Below the pieces are notes generated by a model. That model was given only the letters and a program-made list of their open reading frames with translations, did no database searches and was not told the origin of the DNA. Below are positions 30,762-38,819 of a stretch of DNA of 38,838 nt, piece by piece. The first letter of the stretch is position 1. The number at the start of each line of letters is the position of its first letter. A program made the translations under genes and the position numbers. This stretch comes from Hyphomicrobiales bacterium (GTDB lineage Bacteria > Pseudomonadota > Alphaproteobacteria > Rhizobiales > Rhizobiaceae), in contig UCMS01000034.1 in the NCBI GenBank assembly GCA_900473805.1, positions 1 to 38,838 on the forward strand, read 5' to 3'.

Positions 30762-31811
30762 ATGAACAGAAGAACCCTGCTCGCGGCCGTTGCCGTTCTG
30801 CCGATCCTCCCCGTCACCCGCGTCTCGGCCCAGTCGGCGCAAGTTGAGCCGGGAAGGTCTTCCGCCGATCTCGACGTGATCCGCCAGCGCATCGCGACCC
30901 TGCTGGAAGACGCCCGCCGCTTCGAGACGCTGGAAACCGTCATCATCACCCGCAACGGCGAAGCGCTCGGCGAACGCGCTTACGGCAGCAGCTCGCTCTC
31001 TGGTTCGACCAACATCAAGTCGGCCTCGAAATGCGTCGTCTCGGCTCTGGTCGGCATTGCCATCGACAAGGGCCTTCTCGAAGGCGTCGACCAGAAGATT
31101 GAAACCGTTTTGCGCTCGGAATTTCCCGCCAATCCCGATCCGCGCCTGTCGAAGATCACCATCGGCCATCTTCTGTCGATGCGCGCAGGTCTCGACCGCA
31201 TGTCGGGCCCGAATTACGGGCGCTGGGTCGCCAGCCGCAACTGGACGCGCTTCGCGCTTGCAGCGGATTTCGTCGATGAGCCTGGCGGCGGCATGCTCTA
31301 TTCGACCGCCTCCACCCATCTTCTCTCAGTCATCCTCACCAAAGTCTCCGGCAAGCCGACTTTGGCGCTCGCGCGCGATTGGCTCGGTCCGCTAAAGGGC
31401 TTCCGCATTGGTTCGTGGGATCGCGATCCCCAGGGCTATTATCTCGGCGGCAATCAGATGGCCATGACGCCACGCTCGCTGCATGCCTTCGGCGAGCTCT
31501 ATCGCCGTGGCGGCGTCTCCGAGGATGGCACCCGGCTGATTTCGGAGGCCTGGATCCGCGAAAGCTGGATCCGCCGCACCATTTCCGTCTTCAATGGCGA
31601 TGGTTATGGTTACGCATGGTTCCTGAAGGAGATGGGCGGTGAACAGGTCAACTATGCCTGGGGTTACGGCGGCCAGATGCTCTACATCACGCCGCGCCTC
31701 GGCCTCACCGTCGCCATGACGTCCAACGAGCGCGCGCCCTCGGCCCGCACCGGCTACCGCGACCAGCTTCACGGGCTGATGGCCGATATCATCGGCATCG
31801 TCGGGACTTGA
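30762..31811 (+). CDS. Tat-exported serine hydrolase, beta-lactamase fold
   Basis: The 349-residue protein begins MNRRTLLAAVAVLPILP, a twin-arginine signal with likely cleavage after about residue 23 (VSA-QS). The catalytic Ser-x-x-Lys is SASK at 87-90, and Y180 in LYST fits the second motif. A late YGGQ segment takes the third position. Relatives include class C beta-lactamases, esterases and D-amino peptidases; activity against beta-lactams is not implied. A frame open from 30564 was rejected because the signal peptide begins at 30762. Confidence 0.88.
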   Translation: MNRRTLLAAVAVLPILPVTRVSAQSAQVEPGRSSADLDVIRQRIATLLEDARRFETLETVIITRNGEALGERAYGSSSLSGSTNIKSASKCVVSALVGIAIDKGLLEGVDQKIETVLRSEFPANPDPRLSKITIGHLLSMRAGLDRMSGPNYGRWVASRNWTRFALAADFVDEPGGGMLYSTASTHLLSVILTKVSGKPTLALARDWLGPLKGFRIGSWDRDPQGYYLGGNQMAMTPRSLHAFGELYRRGGVSEDGTRLISEAWIRESWIRRTISVFNGDGYGYAWFLKEMGGEQVNYAWGYGGQMLYITPRLGLTVAMTSNERAPSARTGYRDQLHGLMADIIGIVGT

Positions 31812-31851
31812 GGCTTCCGGGGTTTATCCCCATCTGCGATCACGCTTCCTT

Positions 31852-31880
31852 GGTTCTGCCTATTTGCCGGCGCAGGAACC
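31852..31880 (+). repeat. Inverted repeat before the DegP-like gene
   Basis: GGTTCTGC (31852-31859) pairs with GCAGGAACC (31872-31880) with one bulged base. It lies about 40 nt before the protease start. TTGCCG (31865) and TAGAAC (31887) are 16 nt apart and could form a weak promoter overlapping it. Confidence 0.35.
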
Positions 31881-31918
31881 GGGTCTAGAACATCCATGAT
31901 CCATTGAAGGGTTCTCGC

Positions 31919-33331
31919 ATGCCGCGTTTCAGCCGTTCTCTTTCCCTGGCCGTCGTCATGGCCATTGCCGCCACGCCACTCGTCGGCGCACCCGTCCTCG
32001 CGCAGGATAAGGTCGTGCCGCAGAGCCAGCTTGAGATGCAGATGTCTTTTGCGCCGCTTGTGAAGCAGACCCGTGGTGCCGTGGTGAATGTCTATGCAGA
32101 GCGTCTCGTCCAGACCCGCTCCAATCTCTTTGCCGGCGACCCCTTCTTCGAACAGTTCTTCGGCCAGCGCATGCCGAACCGCACGGAAAAACAATCCTCG
32201 CTCGGTTCCGGCGTTATTGTCGAGGCGAATGGCACTGTCGTCACCAACAACCACGTCATCGATGGCGCTGATGACATCAAGGTCGCGCTCGCCGACGGTC
32301 GCGAATATCCGGTCAAGGTCGTTCTGAAGGATGACCGCCTCGATCTCGCGGTGCTGAAATTCGATGCACCTGAGACCATGCCGACCCTGCCGATCGGCAA
32401 TTCCGACGTGACCGAAGTCGGCGATCTCGTGCTGGCCATCGGCAATCCCTTCGGTGTCGGCCAGACCGTGACTTCGGGCATCGTCTCGGCGCTTGCCCGC
32501 AACCAGGTGACCGAAGGCGATTTCGGTTTCTTCATCCAGACCGATGCCGCCATCAATCCCGGCAATTCCGGCGGCGCGCTTGTGAACACCAAAGGCGAGC
32601 TGATCGGCATCAACACCGCGATCTTCTCGCGCGGCGGCGGCTCCAACGGCGTCGGCTTCGCCATCCCGGCAAACCTCGTGCGTGTCTTCCTCGATGCCGC
32701 CGATCGCGGCGATGCGAGCTTCGAAAAGCCCTATGTCGGCGCAAGCTTCGAACCTGTCACCTCTGATGTCGCGGAGGCTCTGGGCCTGAAGACCGTGCGC
32801 GGCGCGCTCGTCGTGCGCATTGCCGAAGACGGCCCGGCGGCCAAGGCGGGTCTGAAGCCCGGCCAGGTGGTCACCGCCGTCAACGGCATTCCCGTCGAAC
32901 ATCCGGATGCTCTCGGCTATCGCCTGACCACCGCAGGCCTCGGCAAGACCGCCGAACTGACGGTGCAGGAGGATGGCCGCGAAGAGAAGATCGAGCTGAC
33001 GCTCGCCGCAGCCCCCGAAACCCGCCCGCGCGACATCCAGTTGATCGAGGGCCGCAGCCCCTTCGCCGGCATGCGTGCCGGAAACCTGTCCCCTCGTCTC
33101 GCCTATGAACTGAAGATGGCCTCCGAAGTCACCGGCGTGGTCGTCACGGAAGTCGTGCGCGGCTCGCCCGCCGCCCGGCTCGGCTTCCAGCCGCGCGACA
33201 TTGTCGTTGCCGTCAATGGCGAGAACATCGCCTCCGTCGACGACCTGCAGAAAATCGCCGAAAGCGATCCCGGCTTCTGGCGGGTGGAGATCGAGCGCGA
33301 TGGCCAGCGCATCCGGCAGATCTTCCGATGA
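31919..33331 (+). CDS. DegP/HtrA (Do) family periplasmic serine protease
   Basis: The 470-residue protein has a signal peptide (about 1-28), a trypsin-like domain with the triad H112 (TNNHVI), D142 (RLDLAV) and S217 (NPGNSGG), and two PDZ domains (about 262-345 and 385-460). It degrades or refolds misfolded envelope proteins. The start at 31919 follows GAAGGG and gives a clean signal peptide; the TTG at 31904 is less good. Its last 4 nt overlap rarA. Confidence 0.93.
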   Translation: MPRFSRSLSLAVVMAIAATPLVGAPVLAQDKVVPQSQLEMQMSFAPLVKQTRGAVVNVYAERLVQTRSNLFAGDPFFEQFFGQRMPNRTEKQSSLGSGVIVEANGTVVTNNHVIDGADDIKVALADGREYPVKVVLKDDRLDLAVLKFDAPETMPTLPIGNSDVTEVGDLVLAIGNPFGVGQTVTSGIVSALARNQVTEGDFGFFIQTDAAINPGNSGGALVNTKGELIGINTAIFSRGGGSNGVGFAIPANLVRVFLDAADRGDASFEKPYVGASFEPVTSDVAEALGLKTVRGALVVRIAEDGPAAKAGLKPGQVVTAVNGIPVEHPDALGYRLTTAGLGKTAELTVQEDGREEKIELTLAAAPETRPRDIQLIEGRSPFAGMRAGNLSPRLAYELKMASEVTGVVVTEVVRGSPAARLGFQPRDIVVAVNGENIASVDDLQKIAESDPGFWRVEIERDGQRIRQIFR

Positions 33332-34641
33332 GTGATCTCTTCGCGCCGCAGATGTCGAAGGAAATGGCCGAGCGTCGTCCGCTCGCCGATCGTCTGCGGC
33401 CGAAAAACCTCTCGGAAGTGACAGGGCAGGAGCACCTGACCGGTGAGGATGGCGTGCTTGCCCGGATGATCGCCTCGGGCTCTCTCGGCTCGATGATCTT
33501 CTGGGGGCCGCCCGGCACCGGCAAGACCACCGTCGCCCGGCTTTTGTCGGGCGAGGCGGGGCTGGCCTTCGAGCAGATCTCGGCGATCTTTTCCGGCGTT
33601 GCCGATCTGAAGAAGGTCTTCGAAAGCGCGCGACTGCGGCGTATGGAAGGCCGCCAGACCCTGCTTTTCGTCGACGAGATCCATCGCTTCAACCGCGCCC
33701 AGCAGGACAGCTTCCTGCCCGTCATGGAAGACGGCACCGTCATCCTGGTTGGCGCGACGACCGAAAATCCGAGTTTCGAACTCAACGCCGCTCTTTTGTC
33801 GCGGGCGCGGGTGCTGACGTTCAAGCCGCATGACGAGGCGAGCATCGAAACGCTGTTGAAGCGTGCCGAAGAGATTGAAACCAAGCCGCTGCCGCTGGAT
33901 GCCGATGCCCGTAAAAGCCTGATCCGCATGGCCGATGGTGATGGCCGCGCATCCCTCACCTTGGCCGAAGAAGTCTGGCGCGCCGCCCGTCCCGGCGAAA
34001 TTTTCGACACCGTAGGTCTGGGCCGGATCGTCCAGCGCCGCGCGCCTGTCTACGACAAGGGGCAGGACGGTCACTACAATCTGATCTCGGCGCTGCACAA
34101 GGCCGTGCGCGGTTCCGATCCCGATGCGGCCCTCTACTATCTCTGCCGCATGTTCGATGCCGGCGAGGATCCGCTTTATCTCGGGCGTCGCCTTGTGCGC
34201 ATGGCGGTGGAGGATATCGGTCTTGCCGACCCGCAGGCGCTGGTCATCTGCAACGCCGCCAAGGACGCCTATGACTATCTCGGCTCTCCGGAAGGTGAAC
34301 TGGCGCTGGCCGAGGCCTGCGTCTATCTCGCGACCGCCCCGAAATCGAACGGCGTCTATGTCGCCTACAAGGCCGCCATGCGGGCCGCAAAGGAACACGG
34401 CTCGCTGCTGCCGCCCAAGCACATTCTCAATGCACCGACCAAGCTGATGAAGGCGGAAGGCTACAACGAGGGTTATCTTTACGATCACGATCAGCCGGAC
34501 GCCTTTTCCGGCCAGGACTATTTCCCCGAAAAGATGGGCCGCAAAACCTTCTACGATCCTCCGGAGCGTGGCTTCGAGCGCGAGATCAGGAAGCGTCTCG
34601 ACTGGTGGGCGAAGCTCCGCCGCGAGCGGGGCGGCGGCTGA
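33328..34641 (+). CDS. rarA: Replication-associated recombination protein A
   Basis: The 437-residue AAA+ ATPase has the Walker A motif WGPPGTGKTT (about 59-68), Walker B LLFVDEIHRF (D116, E117) and sensor motif GATTENPSFE. Beyond the clamp-loader-like core is the RarA tetramerisation part with YNEGYLYDHDQPDAFSGQDY. RarA (MgsA) acts at stalled replication forks. It begins within the protease stop (4-nt overlap) and has no good ribosome binding site of its own, so it depends on coupling. Confidence 0.95.
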   Translation: MSDLFAPQMSKEMAERRPLADRLRPKNLSEVTGQEHLTGEDGVLARMIASGSLGSMIFWGPPGTGKTTVARLLSGEAGLAFEQISAIFSGVADLKKVFESARLRRMEGRQTLLFVDEIHRFNRAQQDSFLPVMEDGTVILVGATTENPSFELNAALLSRARVLTFKPHDEASIETLLKRAEEIETKPLPLDADARKSLIRMADGDGRASLTLAEEVWRAARPGEIFDTVGLGRIVQRRAPVYDKGQDGHYNLISALHKAVRGSDPDAALYYLCRMFDAGEDPLYLGRRLVRMAVEDIGLADPQALVICNAAKDAYDYLGSPEGELALAEACVYLATAPKSNGVYVAYKAAMRAAKEHGSLLPPKHILNAPTKLMKAEGYNEGYLYDHDQPDAFSGQDYFPEKMGRKTFYDPPERGFEREIRKRLDWWAKLRRERGGG

Positions 34642-34665
34642 TTTCTTGTCCATCGTCATTTTAGT

Positions 34666-34680
34666 TTAAGTTGGTTTTAA
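34666..34680 (+). promoter_or_regulatory. CtrA-like site TTAA-N7-TTAA
   Basis: TTAA (34666-34669) and TTAA (34677-34680) are separated by exactly 7 nt, the spacing bound by the alphaproteobacterial cell-cycle regulator CtrA (TTAA-N7-TTAAC). The final base is G rather than C. It ends 41 nt before the GGDEF gene start, a promoter-proximal position. Confidence 0.45.
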
Positions 34681-34721
34681 GTGCTGTCCTCTAGTCTGTC
34701 CCGCCAGTAAAGGAGCAGGGT

Positions 34722-36215
34722 ATGACGCAGAGCGGTTCACTTTCACAATTGCAGTCCGAGGGCGGTGCCCCGCGCGGTTTCGGCCTGCCTGCGCTCGTAC
34801 GGCTCTTCGCCTTCGTCCTGATTACGCTCTCTGCGTTGTCCTTGCTGTTCATCGGCTATATCGCCTCCCACAAGGCAGACGAGATTGCCGTCGACAAGCA
34901 ACTGGTGCTCTTGGAGAATGTTCTGCGGGACCGTCACGGACTGCTGGCGCGCGACCAGCTCGGGCTCGCGCGCTGGGACCGCTCTGTCAAATACATCACC
35001 TTGAAGTTCCGGTCGTCCTACGTGGTCGAAGAGTTTGTCTCGTCGCTGTGGTATGATTTCGGCCACGAACGCAGTTTCCTGGTCGGCCCGGGTGGGCGGC
35101 TGCTGATGTCCGCCTGGCAGGATGAGGTGGATCTGACGGCGCGCGATCTCAAGGCCGACGAAGATTTGAAGGCGATTGCCGATCTGGCGATTGCAAGGCA
35201 CCGGGTTCACCGTATCACCATCGAAGGCGGCTACGGCCAGAAGCCGGTCCCGGCCTCCGAGATCCATCAGGTCGCGGCTTTCGGCTATGCGGAGATCGAT
35301 GGCGAAGTGATGCTCACGACGGCCATGGCAATCGTGCCTGACGACGGCGAGGTGGCATTGCCGGAAGGCGATCCGGTCGTTCTCATTTCGGCTCGCCCGA
35401 TCAGTGCGGAATTTGTCAAAGATCTCAATGGACAGCTGGAATATGCCGACCTGAAGTTCAACCGAAGCGGCGATGGCCTGCTCATGATCCAGAGCGTCAG
35501 CGGCCGATCCCTCGGCAGCTTCGACTGGGACCTCTACCGTCCGGGTGCCGAGATCTGGCCCGTGGTCGTCCCCGCCACCGTTTTGCTCTGCGGCCTGCTC
35601 TTTGTCGCAAGCTTCGTGCTCGGGCGCTATATCAGCCGCCTGTCGGTCCGGTTGGAGCAGAGCGAGCGACGCAACCGTGATCTCGCCCATCGCGACGCGC
35701 TTTCGGGGCTTGCGAACCGGCTGTTCTTTGAAAAGGCGTTGAACGAGGCGGCCGACCGACTCGCCCAGGCGCCTTTCGCGGTCGTCGCGTGCGACCTCGA
35801 TCGCTTCAAGGCGGTGAATGACGGCCATGGCCATGCCGCCGGCGACGAGGTGATCCGCACGGTCGCCGAACGTCTGAGCGAGGCGGTGGGGGATGCCGGC
35901 CTCGTCGGTCGCGTCGGCGGGGACGAATTCCTCATCCTGCTGTCTGCCGCGCGTGACCGGACGCGTCTTGCCGCTCTTGCCAAGCGCATCATCGCTTCCG
36001 TCTCAGATCCCATCAGCCTTTCGACGGGTGCCGTGGTGGATGTCGGCATCAGTCTCGGCATTGCGACCGCACCGGAAAACGGCGCTTCGGCGCGCACCAT
36101 CATGGCAATGGCCGACCGCGCGCTGTATGCGTCGAAGGAAACCGGCCGCGGCCGGGTCTTCTTCGCCGAGGATCTGGAGGCGCCGGCCGTCGGTGCGGTT
36201 GTCGATGCGGCCTGA
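34722..36215 (+). CDS. Membrane diguanylate cyclase with CHASE4-like sensor
   Basis: The 497-residue protein has a membrane helix (about 26-48), a periplasmic region (about 50-275) of CHASE4 type, with the typical LARDQLGLARWDRSVKYI at 76-93, a second helix (278-301) and a GGDEF domain (about 325-485) with DLDRFKAVNDGHGHAAGD and GGDEF at 399-403. It should make cyclic di-GMP in response to an outer signal. The inhibitory RxxD site is not at its normal place. There is no EAL domain. AAGGAG precedes ATG. Its end overlaps the amine oxidase start by 11 nt. Confidence 0.92.
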   Translation: MTQSGSLSQLQSEGGAPRGFGLPALVRLFAFVLITLSALSLLFIGYIASHKADEIAVDKQLVLLENVLRDRHGLLARDQLGLARWDRSVKYITLKFRSSYVVEEFVSSLWYDFGHERSFLVGPGGRLLMSAWQDEVDLTARDLKADEDLKAIADLAIARHRVHRITIEGGYGQKPVPASEIHQVAAFGYAEIDGEVMLTTAMAIVPDDGEVALPEGDPVVLISARPISAEFVKDLNGQLEYADLKFNRSGDGLLMIQSVSGRSLGSFDWDLYRPGAEIWPVVVPATVLLCGLLFVASFVLGRYISRLSVRLEQSERRNRDLAHRDALSGLANRLFFEKALNEAADRLAQAPFAVVACDLDRFKAVNDGHGHAAGDEVIRTVAERLSEAVGDAGLVGRVGGDEFLILLSAARDRTRLAALAKRIIASVSDPISLSTGAVVDVGISLGIATAPENGASARTIMAMADRALYASKETGRGRVFFAEDLEAPAVGAVVDAA

Positions 36216-37611
36216 TCTCCACCGCCGCCGCCTGCTGCTTCTGCTTGCCGCGTCAGGTCTTTCGACGCTCCCGCTGGCGGGCCGGACCCTGGCGCAGCAG
36301 TCGCAACCGGCTGAGCGGCCGGAGCAGGGGAGCGGTACGGGCCTGAAGGTCATCGTGGTCGGAGCCGGCATGGCTGGCTTGTCGGCAGCAGCCGCACTGG
36401 TCGAGGCCGGTGCTGAGGTCGTCGTCATCGAGGCGCGCGACCGGATCGGCGGCCGCATCTTCAGCGATCGTAGCCTGGGCGTGCCGGTCGAACATGGCGC
36501 CAACTTCATTCACGGGTTCAACGACAATCCGGTGGCGAAGCTCGCCACCGAAACCGGTGCTAGGCCCTTCTTCGTTGATCAGGAACAATGGCAGCTGTTC
36601 CAGCCCGGCGGCATGGAGCCGGAGGACTTCGAGACCGATGACATCTTCGACGACATGGACGCGATTGCCGACAAGGCGACCGAAGAGGCCGATGGCGACA
36701 AGGCGCTCTCGCTGCTCGACGTCATCGAGGTGATCGACCCGGCCCTTGTCAAGGAGCCGATCGGCAACTGGGCCCTGACCGATACCTATGAAGGTGAGCT
36801 CGCCGCGCCGCTTGACGAGATCTCCGCGCTGCATTTCGATGCCGGGGACCTCTATGACGGACCCGACGCGGTGCTGCGCGACGGCTACGACACCTTGCCC
36901 AAGGCGCTCGCCAAGGGCCTGGATGTCAGGCTCGGCGAAGCCGTCGGCAGCATCAAGCACTCTTCGGACGGGGTCAGTGTGGAAACCGCAAAGGGCACGT
37001 TCACCGCCGATCACTGCATTGTCACCGTGCCGCTCGGCGTCCTGAAGGCCGGCGCCATCACCTTCGATCCGCCGCTGCCGCAGCCGCATCAGAAGGCCAT
37101 CGCCGCCATCGGTTTCGGTCGGCTCGCCAAGGTCTCGATTGCCTTTGACGAGGCCTTCTGGCCCAAGGAGCCGCATTTCCTCGGCTATGCCGGCGAAACC
37201 CGCGGGCGGTTTGCCGATATGCTGAACCTCGTGCCGATCCATGGCGTCCCGGTGCTGACCATGGTTGCGAGCGGCGACTATGTCGAGAAGGTCGAGGCCA
37301 TGGACGAGGCTGCGCTGCGGAGCGATGTGGCGGCCGTGCTCACCGACATGTTCGGCGACAAGGCGGCTGCGCCCAAGACGATCGTCCGCCATATGTGGTC
37401 GTCCGACCCCTTTGCGCTCGGCGCCTATTCCTTCCCGGCCGTGGGGGCGGAACCCGCCGATCACGATGTACTGGCCGGCTCGGCCGGTCCCCGGCTTCTG
37501 CTCGCCGGCGAACACACGAGTGCTGCCTATTTCGGCACCGTGCACGGTGCGCTCGAAAGCGGCGAACGCGCGGCGGCCGCGATCCTCGCCGCGCACAAGA
37601 GCGCCAAGTAA
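36205..37611 (+). CDS. Tat-exported flavin amine oxidase
   Basis: The 468-residue protein begins MRPDLHRRRLLLLLAASGLS, a twin-arginine signal, then has the FAD-binding GAGMAGL (53-59) with VVVIEARDRIGGRI (72-85) and the C-terminal FAD motif LLAGEHTSAAYFGTVHGALESG. The family includes polyamine and monoamine oxidases. The start at 36205 overlaps the previous gene by 11 nt; a longer frame back to 35893 is a shadow of the GGDEF gene. The substrate is unknown; a periplasmic polyamine or amine oxidase is likely. Confidence 0.88.
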   Translation: MRPDLHRRRLLLLLAASGLSTLPLAGRTLAQQSQPAERPEQGSGTGLKVIVVGAGMAGLSAAAALVEAGAEVVVIEARDRIGGRIFSDRSLGVPVEHGANFIHGFNDNPVAKLATETGARPFFVDQEQWQLFQPGGMEPEDFETDDIFDDMDAIADKATEEADGDKALSLLDVIEVIDPALVKEPIGNWALTDTYEGELAAPLDEISALHFDAGDLYDGPDAVLRDGYDTLPKALAKGLDVRLGEAVGSIKHSSDGVSVETAKGTFTADHCIVTVPLGVLKAGAITFDPPLPQPHQKAIAAIGFGRLAKVSIAFDEAFWPKEPHFLGYAGETRGRFADMLNLVPIHGVPVLTMVASGDYVEKVEAMDEAALRSDVAAVLTDMFGDKAAAPKTIVRHMWSSDPFALGAYSFPAVGAEPADHDVLAGSAGPRLLLAGEHTSAAYFGTVHGALESGERAAAAILAAHKSAK

Positions 37612-37641
37612 GGCCGTCGATCTCGGGGAGAAGGGCAGGGC

Positions 37642-37658
37642 AGCCGGACCCGCCGGCT
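37642..37658. terminator. Hairpin between convergent amine oxidase and DUF1883 genes
   Basis: AGCCGG (37642-37647) pairs perfectly with CCGGCT (37653-37658). It spans the end of the minus-strand DUF1883 gene and lies 30 nt after the amine oxidase stop. It is probably a weak bidirectional terminator, without a T-run. Confidence 0.45.
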
Positions 37659-37969
37659 CAGGAGGCCCGCTGTTTGGGCTGGACGGCAGGTGCTGCGATC
37701 ATCTTCACCTTGGATTCGGCGAGCCCGTGATGGCCTTCCATGTCGACGATCAGGTGCCAGTGGCCGCTTTCGGGGATGACGATGTTGAGCGGCGATTTCT
37801 TCGCCACGCCGCCGAGAAATTTGAAGTCGAGCGTTTCCTTGAAGCGCTGGAAATTCGTCGGCGTCATCAGCCGCACATTGTTGACGGCCGACAGCGTCAC
37901 CTCGATGATCGTGCCGGCGCGCTGTTCCTTGAGGTCGTAATGGGTGAAGCGGAAGGTCGGTTTGGACAT
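37658..37969 (-). CDS. DUF1883 domain protein
   Basis: The 103-residue protein matches DUF1883: RFTHYDLKEQRAGTIIEVTL (about 7-26), NVRLMTPTNFQRF and the ending part SPLNIVIPESGHWHLIVDMEG (about 59-79). The domain is a small beta-rich fold of unknown role, sometimes fused to TIR or other domains in other bacteria; here it stands alone. The ribosome binding site is weak. No partner gene is evident. Confidence 0.82.
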   Translation of the reverse strand: MSKPTFRFTHYDLKEQRAGTIIEVTLSAVNNVRLMTPTNFQRFKETLDFKFLGGVAKKSPLNIVIPESGHWHLIVDMEGHHGLAESKVKMIAAPAVQPKQRAS

Positions 37970-38160
37970 TTCGCTTGAGTCTCCGTCCAGTCTTTTAAGC
38001 TATCGTAAAATACCGCGCGCCCGTTAAGGAAGCGTTGGCCGCAAGCCCGGCTGGCCGGGGCGAGGGCGGACTTTTTTGGGACTTTGTCTTCACCAAAACG
38101 AAAGCAGGACCGGCAATGCCGACCCCGCGTTCAAGTCTCGAAAGGACGGCGACGCGTCGC

Positions 38161-38400
38161 TTAGCGATGCGTGCCGATATTGGCTTCCGCATGGGTCTCG
38201 CCGACCTGCATCGCCTTGAAGAGGGGCACGAGCTGCCAGAGGGCCGACAGGCCGACCAGAACGTAAACGATCGTCGCCAGTGCCGTATCCTGGCCGCCGA
38301 AGAGGGTGGCGACGAGGTCGAAATCGGCGATGCCGACGAGCAGCCAGTTGAGGCCGCCGACGATGACGAGAAGCAGGGTAGCGAGGTTGAGGACGCGCAT
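38161..38400 (-). CDS. DUF378 family small membrane protein
   Basis: This 79-residue protein begins MRVLNLATLLLVIVGGLNWL and has two hydrophobic helices (about 4-24 and 38-58). GGLNWLLVG and YVLVGLSALWQL are typical of DUF378 (YuzA-like). Function is unknown. The start at 38400 follows AAAGGAGA; an extended frame to 38442 is not needed. Between it and DUF1883 (37970-38160) I see no gene. Confidence 0.85.
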   Translation of the reverse strand: MRVLNLATLLLVIVGGLNWLLVGIADFDLVATLFGGQDTALATIVYVLVGLSALWQLVPLFKAMQVGETHAEANIGTHR

Positions 38401-38476
38401 GGGATTCTCTCCTTTGGTGTAGAGTAAGGCTAACAGTTTCAAATGAGATTGGTTCCGAGTGGTGCTTGAGGGCTCA

Positions 38477-38670
38477 TCTCCCCCTCGGTGGGGGAGAAAG
38501 CGATTTTGATGAATTAGGCGAGCGTAAGCCGCCTTAACATCAGAAATCGCAAGTGAGAGGGGCCGTTCGTCGTGCCACCATCACCGATCCCCTCACCAAC
38601 AAAATCTGAGGTTTAGCCCTGATCGCTCTCAAGCCCTCGATTTTGTAACCTCTCCCACAAGGGGGAGAGG
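38477..38670. repeat. Probable dispersed rhizobial intergenic repeat
   Basis: The 438-nt end of the window (38401-38838) has no gene I can support. It holds TCTCCCCC (38477-38484) paired with 38490-38497; GCGATTTTGATG (38500-38511) paired with CATCAGAAATCGC (38538-38550); and CCTCTCCC (38649-38656) paired with 38663-38670. The two end palindromes resemble each other, and CGATTTTG occurs twice. Such mosaics of palindromes are common between genes in Rhizobiaceae. Copy number cannot be judged here. Confidence 0.55.
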
Positions 38671-38749
38671 GAAAGACCAATTGTCAAAAAACCCAAGCGT
38701 CGCCGCCGGTCGGGATCAACTCCCTCCGGGTGGGTGAAACTTGTCTCGG

Positions 38750-38819
38750 ACGAGGCGCCAGAAGCAACCTGTCTAAGTAAGTAATGTGGCTCCTTCCGGC
38801 GCCTCGTTCGGCGTTTTGT
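38750..38819 (+). other. Long-range inverted repeat with T-run; terminator or small RNA end
   Basis: ACGAGGCGCC (38750-38759) is repeated inverted at 38798-38807 with a 38-nt AT-richer loop, and GTTTTGT follows at about 38814-38820. It could be the 3' part of a small RNA or the terminator of a feature outside the window. No identity is claimed. Confidence 0.3.

Noticed and set aside
33103..34659. Minus-strand open frame of 518 codons opposite degP-like and rarA genes
   Set aside because: It spans two certain genes on the other strand and its translation is low in complexity with no recognisable domain.
36253..37596. Minus-strand open frame of 447 codons opposite the amine oxidase gene
   Set aside because: The amine oxidase has clear FAD motifs; the opposite frame has none and no ribosome binding site.
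37995..38009. Second CtrA-like site (TTAA-N7-TAAA) before the DUF1883 gene
   Set aside because: One half-site has a mismatch, and AT-rich four-base motifs occur often by chance; too weak to list.
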